Shown piece by piece: positions 26,743-34,201 of a stretch of 64,000 nt of DNA. Every line of letters starts with the position of its first letter. Within the stretch, counting starts at the first letter, position 1. This stretch comes from CAZSNT01 sp964607765. GTDB lineage: Bacteria; Verrucomicrobiota; Lentisphaeria; Oligosphaerales; JABHEG01. Location of the stretch: contig CAZSNT010000011.1 of NCBI GenBank assembly GCA_964607765.1, forward strand, positions 33,255 to 97,254, in the 5' to 3' direction. Under the pieces are notes generated by a model, which made no database searches, was not told where the DNA came from, and saw nothing but the letters and a program-made list of their open reading frames with translations. The position numbers and the translations under genes were made by a program.

Positions 26743-27580
26743 GCGTGTGTCCGCCTCCTCGCCGCCAACACTGCAGGAACGTACCGACAATGACGGCCCA
26801 GATCCCCATGATCACAGCCGCACGGCCGGGGTCACGGCGCGCGCTCAGCACGATGTAGCGGCGCGCTTCCTTATCGTAAGACATGAGGTAGAAGCGCCAT
26901 CCGCCGTAGTCCACGGGACTGTTCACTGCCAACTCCACATCACGTGTCTCCCCTGTCCCGGACCGCAGACCGAGCGTGGCCGCGAACCGGCGCGGTGTAG
27001 GCGGCACGAGTTGCAGGATCCGCCCGTCTTCCAGCACATGCTGTTTGCGCCACTCACCCGTTGCCGCGTCCTTGAGTTCGTCGGTTGGCAGCTGCACGTG
27101 CCCCGTCACATCCAGAACGCCCTTCGCCACGGCGTACTCACTCTCGAGCTGATACTCCTCTTCCGCAGCACTCGGGGGCCGGTAGAGGCCATACCGCGGC
27201 TCGTAGAAATCAACACTGAAATCACGGACCATGAAACTGAAACCCAGCTTGTAGGTCTTCTCGCCGGGGGCGGGGATCTCCTCGACCATGTGGTTCACAC
27301 CGATCGGCAGCGCGAACTCCGAGCGCTTGCCGATGGCAAAGCCCGTGAAGGCGCCCGCCAGGATCACCACCACCCCCACATGCGTGAGCACGAACCCGGG
27401 CCGACGCCAGCGCTTTGCACGTCCAACGCAGCACTGCAGCAGCGAGCCGCACAGCGCAGTCAGAAGCAGGATAAAAACGGGAGTTCGGAAGACGACCGCC
27501 TGGGTGCCGCCCGGTGCAGGCAGCACACCGGCGAGCATGAACAAGGTGATCAGGCAGAGCAGCGCAACAGCGAACGTCAT
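26729..27580 (-). CDS. resB: ResB/Ccs1-like cytochrome c biogenesis protein
   Basis: 283 residues with N-terminal hydrophobic helices (about 2-20, 30-48 and 65-82), a large periplasmic-type domain and a final helix near 250-270. Motifs such as RRPGFVLTHVGVVVILAGAFTGF and VNSPVDYGGWRFYLMSYD match ResB. At 283 residues it is shorter than classical ResB (about 450-550), as in the compact forms of several anaerobes. Its start overlaps the RidA-like stop by 4 bp and its end overlaps ccsA, so the three genes are translationally coupled. It works with CcsA on secreted c-type cytochromes. Confidence 0.85.
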   Translation of the reverse strand: MTFAVALLCLITLFMLAGVLPAPGGTQAVVFRTPVFILLLTALCGSLLQCCVGRAKRWRRPGFVLTHVGVVVILAGAFTGFAIGKRSEFALPIGVNHMVEEIPAPGEKTYKLGFSFMVRDFSVDFYEPRYGLYRPPSAAEEEYQLESEYAVAKGVLDVTGHVQLPTDELKDAATGEWRKQHVLEDGRILQLVPPTPRRFAATLGLRSGTGETRDVELAVNSPVDYGGWRFYLMSYDKEARRYIVLSARRDPGRAAVIMGIWAVIVGTFLQCWRRGGGHTHAAA

Positions 27581-28674
27581 GACTCGCTTTCGCCGACTAG
27601 CCGGACAGCATCCACCTCTATTTCAAAAAGCAGATCGTCACGACACACGGCGGCGTGCGCGAGCGTAACCGGCAGTCGGGGCAGTTCGTGTTCCCGGCAG
27701 TAGGCCGCCAGCCGCGGCCCGTCAGCCATGTCTTTGAAATACGCAATCATGCGCGTCAGATCACCCCAACCCATCTGCCGCGATTCGAGCAGCGCACCAG
27801 CCACGCGCATGGTAAGATCAATCTGTTTGTCAACGTCGCCAAGATAGACGGAACGACCGTCCGGAGCGATGCTCGCCGTGCCCGACACGTAGATCTGGCT
27901 GCGATCGGGGGTGGATACCTCCACAGCGCGGCTGAAGCTGCTCTTGTAGTCCAGAGCAGGACACTGCAAAGGCGAAGCGACGGGGAAAACACTGACACGA
28001 TCGTCCTTCGGCTTCAGCGCGATCGCGCCGGTGATCAGAGCGGCGCCGGCCGGGTTGGCAGCGCCAATGCCTGTGCTGGCGGGAACGACGCCGTCGAAAA
28101 CGCCGCGCTCTGTGAAGAACTCGTTCCGCACCACGTTGAAGTCGTCGTACCAGTCCAGCAGCTCCTCGAGGAACAGCCACGTACGTATCACGTGCGAGAA
28201 ACCCATGCCGGCCTGGGATAGAGCCTGCTCGATGCGTTCGAAGACGCTCCGCGCCTGCGCCATTCTGGACGCGCCCGGGTCCGCGGGCAGGATGCCGCCC
28301 AAGTAGCAGTGCTCAGCCAATGCATCCTCGTAGACGCAACCAACCCGCACGCCGTCAAGCATGATTGGCTTGACCGTCGTGCCGCTCACGACAAAAGCCT
28401 GCGTCCCGGACAGATCCTCGCCGCTGCAGCCGTCGCCATGCAGCCACATCATCGGCCATGCGGCGCCGTCCATCAGGGCCACGGCATCGTCATGGAAACT
28501 ACAACCGCCAAAAGCAAACTGATTCAGCACGGAGGACGGGACAGGGGGAAAGCTCCTGAACACGGACAGCGGGTCAGCGGCGGACGCGCGCGACGTCACG
28601 ACGCTCTCTTCGATCCCGTCATGCGAGACCGTAATGACGTCAAGGGCGTCGGCAAGGCTCCTGCTTACATGCAT
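27577..28674 (-). CDS. RidA-family / chorismatase-like protein
   Basis: A 365-residue protein. The second half contains the YjgF/RidA-type fold (QIYVSGTASIAPDGRSVYLGDVDKQIDLTMRVAGALL, then late LPVTLAHAAVCRDDLLFEIEVDAV). The first half has a related region with SVFERIEQALSQAGMGFSHVIRTWLFL. Two-domain proteins of this kind resemble FkbO/Hyg5 chorismatases, but many PVC members have no known reaction. The ATG at 28674 has AGGAA about 9 nt upstream; a GTG at 28701 overlapping the cytochrome stop by 4 bp is the alternative. Its place between a cytochrome c and the ResB-CcsA genes is unusual, and the link is not understood. Confidence 0.75.
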   Translation of the reverse strand: MHVSRSLADALDVITVSHDGIEESVVTSRASAADPLSVFRSFPPVPSSVLNQFAFGGCSFHDDAVALMDGAAWPMMWLHGDGCSGEDLSGTQAFVVSGTTVKPIMLDGVRVGCVYEDALAEHCYLGGILPADPGASRMAQARSVFERIEQALSQAGMGFSHVIRTWLFLEELLDWYDDFNVVRNEFFTERGVFDGVVPASTGIGAANPAGAALITGAIALKPKDDRVSVFPVASPLQCPALDYKSSFSRAVEVSTPDRSQIYVSGTASIAPDGRSVYLGDVDKQIDLTMRVAGALLESRQMGWGDLTRMIAYFKDMADGPRLAAYCREHELPRLPVTLAHAAVCRDDLLFEIEVDAVRLVGESES

Positions 28675-28697
28675 TGTGGTGGATTCCTGTAATCGTA

Positions 28698-30524
28698 TCA
28701 CTGCGAGAGGACAAATTCGGCCACGTCAGCGAGATCCTTCTCAGACAGAGAGGACGTGCGGCCATGCAGGTTGTCCGCATTGTGTTTGACCAAGACATCT
28801 TCCATGGTCGCGGCACGACCGTCGTAGAGGAACGGGCCGGAACGCCAGTTCTCGACGAGCGTCGGCGTGTCGAATTTGCGATCCTTGTCGAGGTTGCGCC
28901 CCAACCCCAAGTCGTAGGTGGCCATATCCGTGTACAACGGCTTGGGATGGCACCGTGCGCAACCTGCGCTCCGGAACACCTTCTCGCCGCGTTTGGCTGC
29001 CTTGCTGAGCTTGCCGTCGACCAGGTACGGACTCGGCACGGGCTCGAGCGACTTCAGGTACGCGTCCATCGCGTTCGCGTCTTCCTCGGGGCGGACAGCG
29101 AAAAGGATGAAACGGATGCCGGCACGCACTGCCACCTCGGCGCTGCCGCGGATACCGGAGACCATGGCCGGCGGCGTCTTGTGCGCGAGCAGCATACTCT
29201 TGGTCTGCTTCGGATTGCCCATACCGTCGTTGAGAAGATCCCAGTTCAGAGCATCCGTCCGGGCATCGGGGTGACAGCTTGCACAGCTCTGCCAGTGCTG
29301 GAAACAGATGGTAGCGTCGTTGAACAGCATTTCGCCGCGTCGGACCTGGTCCATCTCAACCTTCGGCCCCAACGGCAGGGACTTAGGACGGTGCCGCGTC
29401 TCGGGATCGGGATTCACCACACCCAGGCTGTCGGTGTAATACTCGCACGTGTAGATCAGATTGCCGGCCATCGCGACACCGCGCGGGCCGTTGCCCGCCA
29501 GCCGGAGTCGGCGCTTGATACCCACGAGGAAGCTCAGATCGTTGGGCACGTCGTCCGCCTTCTGCGAGACCACCGAGACCTTCTCGCCCTTGGCCACTTT
29601 GGTCAGCTTCTCATGCATGGCCGCCCGGTCCACGACCGCGACCTCGTGCGTTCCTGCCTGGCTCACGCAGATCCAGCGCCCGTCCGCGGAACACACAACA
29701 TCCCACGGATTGGCGGCCCCCAGATCAACGTCGTCCAGCAACACGGTGTTGACCAGCTCCTGCTTGGCCACATCAACGACACTGAGTGCGTTCGTGTTCA
29801 TCCAGCCGCGTTCAAGCTGGGTGGTGGGCATGTGGTAACGAGCCAGGATATGCGTGGCATACACATGTGCGCCATCGGGCGACAGGCACAAGCCGCGCAG
29901 ACCGGTCGAGCCGTTCGGCAGTGCGATGGTCTTCACGACCTTGCGCGCGGCCGTGTCGATGACACTGACAGCCGCTGAAATATAGTCGCCATCAGCCGCG
30001 CCAGTGGGCAGATGGTTGGCGACAAACAGAAGCTTGCCATCCTGAGAAACCGCGGCCGCAACCGGCTCGCGAAGCACGGGAATACGGGCCACTTCCTTGC
30101 CGGCGCCCAAGTCCACCACGGCAACATTGTTGTTGAACCGGTTACAGACGTAGAGCAGCTTGCCGTCCGGCGACAGTGCCGGCGCCATGGGCGTGTGCCC
30201 CGCCGCGATCGTCTTAGTCACCTTGCCGGCCGCGGCGTCCACGACCTGCACCTTGCCGGCCGGTCCGTCCGTGGTCACGTAAAGGGTCGCGCCGTCGGCC
30301 GACAACGCCAATCCGGTGGGAGCCGTCTGCAACGCGACGGCCTTCTCGATCTTCCCGGCAGGCACGGCCACACTGACAACCTGTTTGGCCGTCTCTTCGG
30401 CAATAAAAAGCCGGCTGCCATCACTGTTCGCAACCAGAACCGACGGCGACAAAGCCTGTCCCACCGCTGCCGAACACGCAACAACACATATAAACACCAC
30501 CAGACCCGAGACTGCTCTACCCAT
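28698..30524 (-). CDS. Secreted YVTN beta-propeller / dihaem cytochrome c protein
   Basis: A 608-residue protein. A signal peptide (1-23) leads into a seven-bladed YVTN-type propeller (about 25-370, with repeated LSPDGKLLYVCN and VSQDGKLLFVAN blades), followed by a cytochrome c region with two haem sites, CASCH at 414-418 and CARCH at 522-526, as in MauG/CcpA-like dihaem peroxidases. The propeller probably supports electron transfer or substrate contact. The ATG at 30524 has AAGGAG 9 nt upstream. It is first in an operon with RidA-like, resB and ccsA genes, which supply the machinery to mature it. It acts in the periplasm. Confidence 0.88.
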   Translation of the reverse strand: MGRAVSGLVVFICVVACSAAVGQALSPSVLVANSDGSRLFIAEETAKQVVSVAVPAGKIEKAVALQTAPTGLALSADGATLYVTTDGPAGKVQVVDAAAGKVTKTIAAGHTPMAPALSPDGKLLYVCNRFNNNVAVVDLGAGKEVARIPVLREPVAAAVSQDGKLLFVANHLPTGAADGDYISAAVSVIDTAARKVVKTIALPNGSTGLRGLCLSPDGAHVYATHILARYHMPTTQLERGWMNTNALSVVDVAKQELVNTVLLDDVDLGAANPWDVVCSADGRWICVSQAGTHEVAVVDRAAMHEKLTKVAKGEKVSVVSQKADDVPNDLSFLVGIKRRLRLAGNGPRGVAMAGNLIYTCEYYTDSLGVVNPDPETRHRPKSLPLGPKVEMDQVRRGEMLFNDATICFQHWQSCASCHPDARTDALNWDLLNDGMGNPKQTKSMLLAHKTPPAMVSGIRGSAEVAVRAGIRFILFAVRPEEDANAMDAYLKSLEPVPSPYLVDGKLSKAAKRGEKVFRSAGCARCHPKPLYTDMATYDLGLGRNLDKDRKFDTPTLVENWRSGPFLYDGRAATMEDVLVKHNADNLHGRTSSLSEKDLADVAEFVLSQ

Positions 30525-30885
30525 GACCACTTGCTCCTTGCAACCACCCCACTCAGTGCACTCTACAGACCGCCTCGGCAACAACCCGCTCCGCATCACC
30601 GAAGCCTCCGGGAGCCGCTGATAGCGGTACACATGCGCCCGAACGGAGCCCAATATCCTCCGCCAACCACCAACGGTCAACGACTTGTGGACAATTCCTT
30701 ACGGGAACAGACGAAGCTCGGGGCCCAGTTATTGGCCGACGTCGGCGACGCGGCCGCACACGACGCCTACGGTGGCCGCTCCGCCAACACGCTGTGGGCC
30801 GTGGAGCTTGCATGGCCGGCTATTAGGTGTTAGCTTATACCTAAGCGCGCCTTCAGAGCAGGAAACCAGTGGATGGCAAGGAACT
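30525..30885. other. Intergenic region upstream of the cytochrome operon
   Basis: About 360 bp on the outer side of the operon start, leading to the REP cluster. No family-like frame was found on either strand, and the promoter of the operon could not be picked out by eye. Confidence 0.5.
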
Positions 30886-31108
30886 GCGCGGCAAGAATGC
30901 CGCGCCACAGTAACCGGCCCGGCCCAGCTACCGTGGGCGGCCATTCTTGGCCGCCGTACCCAGCCAAGCCGCCGCCGCAGTTGCCCGCCGTACCAGTTAC
31001 CGTGGGCGGCCATTCTTGGCCGCCGCACCAGCCAAGCCGCCGCACCAGTTGGCCGCCGCCGCAGTTGCCCGCCGTACCAGTTACCGTGGGCGGCCATTCT
31101 TGGCCGCC
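30886..31108. repeat. Left REP cluster (one inverted, three direct units)
   Basis: Units are made of a conserved head (AGTTACCGTG or its complement) and a palindrome with 8-bp arms and a 4-nt loop. There is an inverted unit at 30886-30914 and direct units at 30926-30955, 30995-31024 and 31079-31108. Direct units carry GGCGGCCA-TTCT-TGGCCGCC. The inverted unit carries GCGCGGCA-AGAA-TGCCGCGC: the stem sequence has changed but pairing is kept. The inverted and first direct units face each other head to head, 11 nt apart, as in bacterial interspersed mosaic elements. Confidence 0.9.
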
Positions 31109-31159
31109 GCACCAGCCAGGCCGCCGCAGCAGTTGGCCGCCGCAGCAAAGGCAGGCACG

Positions 31160-32104
31160 ATGCAGGACAAACGCATGTTCGCGCACGACTACACCCGCGT
31201 CGGTTTCTATATGATCACCATCCTGACCGCGCGACGCCGGCCGCTCTTCGGCGTGTGTCGCGACAATGACGTCTATCTCTCCGCTGCGGGCAACGCAGTC
31301 AAGAGACGCTGGTACCAGATCCCGTCCCACCAGCCCGCTATCGAGGCCTCGACGCTCGTTGTCATGCCGGACCACCTCCACGGCATCATCTACGTCAAAC
31401 GGCAACTCTCGAAGCCGGTCGGCGAGACCATCCGCGGCTTCAAGAGCGGCACCACTTCCGAGCTGCGCAAGGCCTTCGCAGATCCCGGCCTGGACGTATG
31501 GGAGAAGGGCTATCACGACCGCGTCATCATGAGTGCAGAGACGCTTCGCGCCGAGCGCCGGTACATCCACGACAACCCGCGCCGGTATTGCGTGCGGAAA
31601 GCGCGCCCGGAGGCGTTTACCAAAGTCAACCGCCTGCACAGCCCGCGGCTTCCGCAGGAAGTGGACTGGGCAGGGTTCGGGAACTTGTTCCTCCTGCAGA
31701 AGCCTGCACTGATGTCAGTGCAGGTATCGCGGCAGATAGCGCCGCACGCCCTTGCTGCACTGAAAGCACACGTGCTGAATCAGCTGCATCGCGGCCTGGT
31801 GATGGTCTCCCCGTTCATCTCTCCGGGCGAGAAGGAGCTTGCGGGTCTGGTCATGGAGCAGGAGTACGGAAGCCTGATCCTGCTCAAACCAAACGGTTTC
31901 CCGCCGCTGTACAAGCCACCCGGCGCCACCTTCGACCTGTGCGCACAAGGCCGGTTGCTGGTGCTCTCCCCCTTCGCCTACACCGGCCGCAGGCAGTCCC
32001 TTACCCGCGCACGCTGCCTGCAAATGAACGAGTGGGTAGCCCGCATCTGCAGCTCCGGGAACGGCGGCCCGGGAACGGCGGCCAAGAATGGCCGCCCACA
32101 GTAA
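31160..32104 (+). CDS. REP-associated tyrosine transposase (RAYT) with a DprA-like C-terminal domain
   Basis: A 314-residue protein. The first 180 residues are a Y1/HUH transposase: the HUH motif is HLH in VMPDHLHGIIY (near 70), and the candidate catalytic tyrosine is in RRYIHDNPRRY (near 137). Residues of about 183-300 form an extra domain (HRGLVMVSPFISPGEKELA, then GSLILLKPNGFPPLYKP and GRLLVLSPFAY) that resembles the Rossmann fold of DprA/LOG proteins; this is my inference. Classical RAYTs are about 150-220 residues and lack it. The ATG at 31160 follows AAAGG. The TAA stop at 32102-32104 lies in the head of an inverted REP unit, and REP pairs flank the gene on both sides. Confidence 0.88.
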   Translation: MQDKRMFAHDYTRVGFYMITILTARRRPLFGVCRDNDVYLSAAGNAVKRRWYQIPSHQPAIEASTLVVMPDHLHGIIYVKRQLSKPVGETIRGFKSGTTSELRKAFADPGLDVWEKGYHDRVIMSAETLRAERRYIHDNPRRYCVRKARPEAFTKVNRLHSPRLPQEVDWAGFGNLFLLQKPALMSVQVSRQIAPHALAALKAHVLNQLHRGLVMVSPFISPGEKELAGLVMEQEYGSLILLKPNGFPPLYKPPGATFDLCAQGRLLVLSPFAYTGRRQSLTRARCLQMNEWVARICSSGNGGPGTAAKNGRPQ

Positions 32105-32226
32105 CAGCCGCTGCACAGTAGCCCCGGCCCCAGTTACCGTGGGCGGCCATTCTTGGCCGCCGTCTCCCTCTCTGCCGTCTCCCCCTGCCCTGCCCCAGTT
32201 ACCGTGGGCGGCCATTCTTGGCCGCC
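32077..32226. repeat. Right REP cluster (one inverted, two direct units)
   Basis: An inverted unit at 32077-32105 (overlapping the RAYT stop codon) and direct units at 32132-32161 and 32197-32226, with the same head and palindrome as the left cluster. The inverted-direct pair 32077/32132 mirrors the left pair 30886/30926. No T-runs follow the palindromes, so they do not look like intrinsic terminators. Confidence 0.9.
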
Positions 32227-32299
32227 ATTCCCCGTATTGAAAGTGACCACGCCGGAGGGTAGCCTAAAGCAAACTGCATCAGATGACACTGAGGTACAC

Positions 32300-33100
32300 G
32301 TGGAGAACTTCCGGGCCTTGCTGAGAGAGTACGCCGACACAGACCAGGCGCTGCCCGCCTGGGTCTGTGTCTTTGACCAGCTCCCGGTGGAGACGGTGGT
32401 GCGAGCCGTGTTGCGCGCTGCGTCCTGTACCGGGATCCCTGCCGTGCCGCTCTGCTGGAGGGAGGGGATGGCCCGCAAAGGACTCTCCGTTGCCGGTTTC
32501 GCCGAATGCGTGCAGAGCGTGGCTCGCGCCCTGCAGATATCCGTCCCCGTTTGGATCGGGCTCGATCATGGCGATCTGGATTCCAGGAAAAACGACTACC
32601 GGCTGCTCAGCGACGCGGTCTGCGCAGGGCTTGCCTACGTAACACTCGACATGGCGGACATCGCCACCGATCACGCGCTCGAGCGCGCCTGCGAGTTCAT
32701 CGATTCAGCGCAGCAATGCGGCGTGTGTGTCGAGCTTGTTGTCGGCGAAGCCGGGGACCCGCTGACGGATCCGGACACGGCAGCCGAACTGGCCCGGCGC
32801 ACCGGCGCCGACTGCCTGGGGGTGAACATCGGAACCACTCACGACGGTCCGGCAGAAAACCTGGATTTCCAGAGAGCCGCCAGGATCGCCCGCGCCGTGC
32901 CCGTGCCCCTGTGCATTCACGGTGGCTCAAGCATCCCCGACGCATGCCTGGTCGCAGGCGTGCGACAGCACTTTGCCAAGGTGAACATTGGAGGCGCGCT
33001 GCTGGCTGCGGCAACGCAGACGAACCCCGGACAAGCTGAAGCAGCAATCGAAGCCGCGGCAGCGCGCAAAATCCGGTTGCTGCAAGGCAGGCGAGAGTAG
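32300..33100 (+). CDS. Class II fructose-bisphosphate aldolase family protein (GatY/KbaY/Fba)
   Basis: About 266 residues from the chosen start. The zinc histidines of class II aldolases are in place: H90 in IGLDHGD, H181 in VNIGTTHDGP and H207 in PLCIHGGSSIPD, followed by the phosphate-binding KVNIGGALL. The enzyme cleaves a ketose 1,6-bisphosphate; tagatose versus fructose cannot be told from sequence. The GTG at 32300 is chosen because GAGG lies 5 nt before it and the VENFRALLRE start fits the family. The frame is open to 32153, but those codons lie in REP DNA. TTG at 32237 and GTG at 32243 are alternatives. Being right next to the REP element, its own promoter may have been altered by insertion. 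Confidence 0.8.
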   Translation: MENFRALLREYADTDQALPAWVCVFDQLPVETVVRAVLRAASCTGIPAVPLCWREGMARKGLSVAGFAECVQSVARALQISVPVWIGLDHGDLDSRKNDYRLLSDAVCAGLAYVTLDMADIATDHALERACEFIDSAQQCGVCVELVVGEAGDPLTDPDTAAELARRTGADCLGVNIGTTHDGPAENLDFQRAARIARAVPVPLCIHGGSSIPDACLVAGVRQHFAKVNIGGALLAAATQTNPGQAEAAIEAAAARKIRLLQGRRE

Positions 33101-33200
33101 AACAGGTTTCGAGGGCCTCGTCCGGGGCGTCCTCCCGTCGCCACGCCACGGTCAAGAACAATCGCCTGTCAGCTACTCGAAGAGATGTTCCACAATTAGC

Positions 33201-33229
33201 TTGCTTAACGCCGCAATTTGTCGTATAAA
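33201..33229 (+). promoter_or_regulatory. Sigma-70 promoter of the second pseudopilin gene
   Basis: TTGCTT at 33201-33206, a 17-bp spacer and TATAAA at 33224-33229 in a local AT-rich patch. A transcript would start near 33236, about 50 nt before the ATG at 33287, which has GAGGAG at 33272-33277. Confidence 0.6.
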
Positions 33230-33286
33230 TGTCTTATTGAGATATGAGCCGTGCGCTTGGGAAATGGCAATGAGGAGTCACTGAAA

Positions 33287-34054
33287 ATGCAGCATGCCGC
33301 CAGACACCATCAATTCGGGAGCCGAGCTTCACGGCGGGGTGCTGGCCGCCCGTTCACCTTGATCGAACTGCTCGTGGTGATCGCCATCATTGCGATCCTG
33401 GCGGCGATGCTGCTGCCGGCCCTGAACAGTGCGAGACAAACGGCGAAGACGATCGCCTGCGCCGGAAACCAGAAGCAGATAGCCTTGGCTCTCACCATGT
33501 ACACGAACGCGAACGAAGACTGGATGCCCATTACGGAGATGAGGCAGGGCTCCAAATGGCATCAGGAGTTGGGCAAGTACGTCGGTGAGAAGCCGCTCTA
33601 CAGACAGGGCTCCGTGTGGCGTGATCCAGGCCGGCTCGCGAACCAGTACGGCATAAGAACCGACTACGGCTGGAATTTCGGTGGCTACGATTCCGGCCGG
33701 GCAACCAATGATGCCAGCTATGCCGGTTTGGGATTCCGGTGGAGCGATCCGCGTTCGGGGAGCACGGATCCGCTTGTGTCCAACCCGTACACCAAGACGT
33801 CTCAGATCCGCGATGCGGACAACATGCTCACCTTCGGCCCCCTCCGGTCTCGGCCCGACCAGCGGGACTGGGAGTGGCACTGTCTGATGGGAACGCCGAC
33901 TTACAACGGCGGCCGGCAGTCAGGCCGCTTCATGTGGCATGACGGCGGTCGGGGTTCGAATTTCGCTTTCCTCGACGGCCACGTGAAGTTTTTCGATGTG
34001 ACCCGAATCACCTCTTCAGGGATGAAGTCGTCTTGGACCCGGGTGCGCGACTGA
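33287..34054 (+). CDS. Stand-alone type II secretion-type pseudopilin
   Basis: 255 residues with a long basic leader (1-21) and the prepilin segment FTLIELLVVIAIIAILAAML followed by LPALNSARQTAKTIACAGNQ. The C-terminal domain ends with GRGSNFAFLDGHVKFFD, the H/N-x-DGH-type tail of PVC pseudopilins. It is paralogous to the gene at 10566 (same leader and globular layout), and like it has its own promoter. The GTG at 33251 gives a longer but poorer start; the ATG at 33287 with GAGGAG is preferred. It is not part of a secretion operon and ends before a convergent GH32-like gene. Its function in the envelope is unknown. Confidence 0.92.
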   Translation: MQHAARHHQFGSRASRRGAGRPFTLIELLVVIAIIAILAAMLLPALNSARQTAKTIACAGNQKQIALALTMYTNANEDWMPITEMRQGSKWHQELGKYVGEKPLYRQGSVWRDPGRLANQYGIRTDYGWNFGGYDSGRATNDASYAGLGFRWSDPRSGSTDPLVSNPYTKTSQIRDADNMLTFGPLRSRPDQRDWEWHCLMGTPTYNGGRQSGRFMWHDGGRGSNFAFLDGHVKFFDVTRITSSGMKSSWTRVRD

Positions 34055-34201
34055 GAACGCTCGTCCCTCGCGGGAATGCCGACACTTGTCCGAGCTGACG
34101 CTGGACACGCGCCACAGAGCTCCATGGTTGCGTCTCCGGCCTGCCGGTGACCAAGCCGACACCCCGGCCTTCTGTGCCCGACTGCGCTGTAGAACACACA
34201 G

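Noticed and set aside
30947..31159. N-terminal extension of the RAYT protein
   Set aside because: The open frame upstream of 31160 only translates REP DNA; AAAGG and the family start favour the ATG at 31160.
30886..32226. REP palindromes as intrinsic terminators
   Set aside because: No T-run follows any of them, they occur in both orientations with a conserved head, and they cluster around the RAYT gene.
32153..32299. N-terminal extension of the class II aldolase
   Set aside because: The added codons lie in REP sequence and give no aldolase-like residues.
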